Shown here piece by piece: positions 61,915 through 64,000 of a stretch of DNA of 64,000 nt (position 1 is its first letter; each line of letters opens with the position of its first letter). Made by a program: the position numbers and the translations under genes. Under the pieces are notes generated by a model, which had not been told where the DNA came from, did not search any database, and saw only the letters and a program-made list of their open reading frames with translations. The DNA comes from an uncultured Pelagibacteraceae bacterium (GTDB lineage Bacteria > Pseudomonadota > Alphaproteobacteria > Pelagibacterales > Pelagibacteraceae). The stretch spans positions 62,001 through 126,000 of the forward strand of contig CACBYV010000002.1 of the NCBI GenBank assembly GCA_902543575.1, in the 5' to 3' direction.

Positions 61915-64000
61915 TTATAAAGCACCGCAGCAGTGTTTATATTTTTTCCCAGATCCACATGGGCAAGGTTCATTTCTTCCAATTTTACTTTTTGCAATAG
62001 ATTTTAAGTTTTCTTTCACTTTGTTTTGAGAATTATCTTCCTCTTCTTTTTGTATAATTTTTAAATTTAAAAGCATTGTTACAAGATCAGTTTTTAATTT
62101 TCCCAGTAAATTTTCAAATAATAGAAAAGCTTCTTTTTTGTATTCTACTAAAGGATCTCTTTGTCCATAAGATCTTAAACCAATTACTTGTCTTAATTGC
62201 TCTAGGTATTGAATATGTGATTTCCAGTTTTGATCTATAATTTGTACTAATATTCTTTTTTCAATTTCTTTTCCTTGTTCAACGCCTAATAAATTATTTC
62301 TTTCATCTCTATTACTTACAAATTTATCTTTTATTTTTTTTTCCATTGTTTTTAGATCTGAATTTAAAATTTCACCTAATTCATCATCAGTTATTGATTT
62401 ACCTAGGGTCTGCTTTAAAGCATTTGGAAATTCTTTAGAATTTGGGGATTTTTCATATAATATTTTTTGTCTTTTTAAATTTTCTAAGACCTCTTCAAGA
62501 AAAATATCTGAATAATTCTCCTTTTCTTTGTCATTTATTACATTTTTTCGTTGTTCAAAAATTACATGTCTTTGGTCATTAAGAACATTATCAAATTTGA
62601 TAAGTGTTTTCCTTATATCAAAGTTTCTCGCTTCAACTTTTTGTTGCGCTCTTTCAATTGCTTTATTTATCCAAGGATGATCAATACTTTCACCATCTTT
62701 AAGACCAAGCTTTTCTAGCATTGAATTCATTGTTTCTGAGCCAAACAATCTCATCAAATCATCTTCTAAACTGACAAAAAATATTGAACTTCCTTCATCC
62801 CCCTGTCTTCCAGATCGTCCTCTTGCTTGATTATCTACTCTCCTACTTTCCATTCTTTCTGTTCCGATTACAAATAAACCTCCCTTTTTTTTTACATCCT
62901 CCTTTTCAGATTGATCCTGTCCACCCAATTTAATATCAACACCTCTCCCTGATATACTTGTTGTAATAATTACAGAATTTATTCTGCCTGCGTTTGCAAT
63001 AATTTCTGCTTCTTTCTCATGATTTTTGGCATTTAAAACAATATGTTTTATCTTCTCTTTTTCTAACAAATTAGAGTAATGTTCAGATTTATTTATGCTA
63101 GATGTAAAAACCAATAGTGGTTGTCCTATTTCATTACATTCTCTTATTTTTTGAATGATTGCATTATCTTTTTCTAAACTTGTTCTAAAGATTTGGTCGT
63201 TAAGATCATTTCTTATCATATCTTTGTTAGTAGGTATTTGTAAAACCGGCAAGTTATAAATTTCAAAAAATTCTGCAGACTCTGTTTGCGCTGTTCCTGT
63301 GCAACCTGCCAATTTATCATACAACTTAAAAAAATTTTGATAGGTTATTGACGCCAGTGTTTGATTTTCAGCTTTAACTTCTATTTTTTCTTTAGCTTCT
63401 AAGCTTTGATGAAGTCCATCACCAAATCTTCTGCCTGGCAATTGCCTACCTGTTTGTTCGTCAATTATAATTATTTCGTTATCTTTAATTATGTAATCTC
63501 TTCCATTCTCAAATAAATAATTTGCCCTTAATGCTTGGTTTACATGATGAACTAAATGTAAATTTTCTGGGTCATAAAAATTATCATTTTTTAAAATACC
63601 AGCATCAGAAAATATTTTTTCAACATTATCAATTCCTTCATTTGTTAAGAGTATGTTTTTTTCTTTTTCATCTAAGTCAAAGTCTGTTTTTTTCAAATTT
63701 TTAATTAGTCTATCTACAGCAATATATTGCATAGTTTTATCTTCTGCTGCTCCCGAAATAACTAAAGGAGTTCTAGCTTCATCTATTAAACAAGAGTCAA
63801 TCTCATCAACTATCGCGAAGTTATGTTTCCTCAATACCATCTCATTTTTTGAATATTTCATGTTGTCTCTTAAAAAATCAAAGCCTAGTTCACTATTAGT
63901 TGCATAAGTTATATCTTTATTATAATTTTCTTTTCGTTCCTCATCTGATTGGTTTGAGTTTATATATCCACAACTCAAACCCAAAAAATTGTAAATTTTA
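61915..64000 (-). CDS. secA: Preprotein translocase ATPase SecA (N-terminal part outside the window)
   Basis: Partial: the frame stays open to base 64000 and its first visible residues read KIYNFLGLSCGYIN, in nucleotide-binding domain 1. About 694 residues remain. The preprotein crosslinking and second nucleotide domains follow (ITYATNSELGFDFLRDNM, VDEIDSCLIDEARTPL, DNQARGRSGRQGDEG). The C-terminal zinc motif GRNEPCPCGSGKKYKHCC is complete, so it should bind SecB or ribosomes. A TTG at 63984 is internal. It drives Sec-dependent export with SecYEG. Confidence 0.96.
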   Translation of the reverse strand, partial: KIYNFLGLSCGYINSNQSDEERKENYNKDITYATNSELGFDFLRDNMKYSKNEMVLRKHNFAIVDEIDSCLIDEARTPLVISGAAEDKTMQYIAVDRLIKNLKKTDFDLDEKEKNILLTNEGIDNVEKIFSDAGILKNDNFYDPENLHLVHHVNQALRANYLFENGRDYIIKDNEIIIIDEQTGRQLPGRRFGDGLHQSLEAKEKIEVKAENQTLASITYQNFFKLYDKLAGCTGTAQTESAEFFEIYNLPVLQIPTNKDMIRNDLNDQIFRTSLEKDNAIIQKIRECNEIGQPLLVFTSSINKSEHYSNLLEKEKIKHIVLNAKNHEKEAEIIANAGRINSVIITTSISGRGVDIKLGGQDQSEKEDVKKKGGLFVIGTERMESRRVDNQARGRSGRQGDEGSSIFFVSLEDDLMRLFGSETMNSMLEKLGLKDGESIDHPWINKAIERAQQKVEARNFDIRKTLIKFDNVLNDQRHVIFEQRKNVINDKEKENYSDIFLEEVLENLKRQKILYEKSPNSKEFPNALKQTLGKSITDDELGEILNSDLKTMEKKIKDKFVSNRDERNNLLGVEQGKEIEKRILVQIIDQNWKSHIQYLEQLRQVIGLRSYGQRDPLVEYKKEAFLLFENLLGKLKTDLVTMLLNLKIIQKEEEDNSQNKVKENLKSIAKSKIGRNEPCPCGSGKKYKHCCGAL

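Overview
This window looks like a chromosomal segment of a SAR11-type alphaproteobacterium (Pelagibacterales). The DNA is very AT-rich, coding sequence is heavy in Lys, Asn and Ile, and genes abut or overlap by 1-50 bases almost everywhere. The longest stretch without a called protein or RNA gene is about 240 bases (28973-29215). Several gene orders are typical of alphaproteobacteria: bolA / J-domain / cobS / cobT, murA-DUF2948-hisD-infA, aroA-cmk-rpsA-ihfB-pyrF-trpFBA-accD-folC-trxA, kdsD-lptC-lptB, and SRP RNA-dnaX-ybaB-recR. I see no insertion sequence, prophage, CRISPR array or rRNA. The taxon is inferred from composition and synteny, not from a search.

Layout. 1-7.0 kb (+): 3' part of pheT, lepA, tRNA-Ser(GGA), a compact gyrB, and the redox kinase regB. 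7.0-12.4 kb: cobT, cobS and a J-domain gene (-), bolA (+), aroB and aroK (-). 12.3-16.3 kb (+): a 46-aa membrane peptide, an unknown secreted protein, def, fmt, truA. 16.3-23.6 kb (-): a SET methyltransferase, a deacetylase of the HDAC fold, dapE, dapD, a HAD hydrolase, argB, yidC, yidD, rnpA, rpmH. 23.7-37 kb (mostly +): a TVP38-type membrane protein, tRNA-Thr (-), two small basic proteins, dcd, murA, DUF2948, hisD, infA, tRNA-Phe, cspA, a structured leader with a His-rich micro-ORF, tRNA-His, hisS, hisZ, a sulfotransferase, hisG, then rmuC, a PD-(D/E)XK nuclease, exonuclease I and trxA. 37-49.6 kb (-): folC, accD, trpA, trpB, trpF, pyrF, ihfB, rpsA, cmk, aroA, lptB, lptC, kdsD, rnd. 49.7-64 kb: an NDUFA9-like gene and a SHOCT protein, gcrA (-), argD, argF, cytochrome c (-), kdsB, pheA, SRP RNA, dnaX, ybaB, recR, glcB (-), accA with a hydrophobic tail, and the C-terminal part of secA (-).

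How it fits together. Most genes are housekeeping: aromatic amino acid synthesis (aroA, aroB, aroK, trpFBA, pheA), His, Arg and Lys/diaminopimelate synthesis, KDO/LPS and peptidoglycan precursors, translation, replication, membrane insertion and secretion. The unusual content lies in departures from family norms. TrpB and TrpA carry altered active-site signatures. CMK lacks the Walker A lysine and FolC has an altered P-loop. AccA ends in a predicted transmembrane helix. GyrB lacks the long insert usual in Gram-negative bacteria. The histidine locus places tRNA-His 4 nt before hisS, behind a small His-codon-rich ORF, and has a sulfotransferase between hisZ and hisG. A SET methyltransferase and an HDAC-fold enzyme are neighbours. 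Many promoters appear to start transcription within a few bases of the start codon, suggesting very short or absent leaders.
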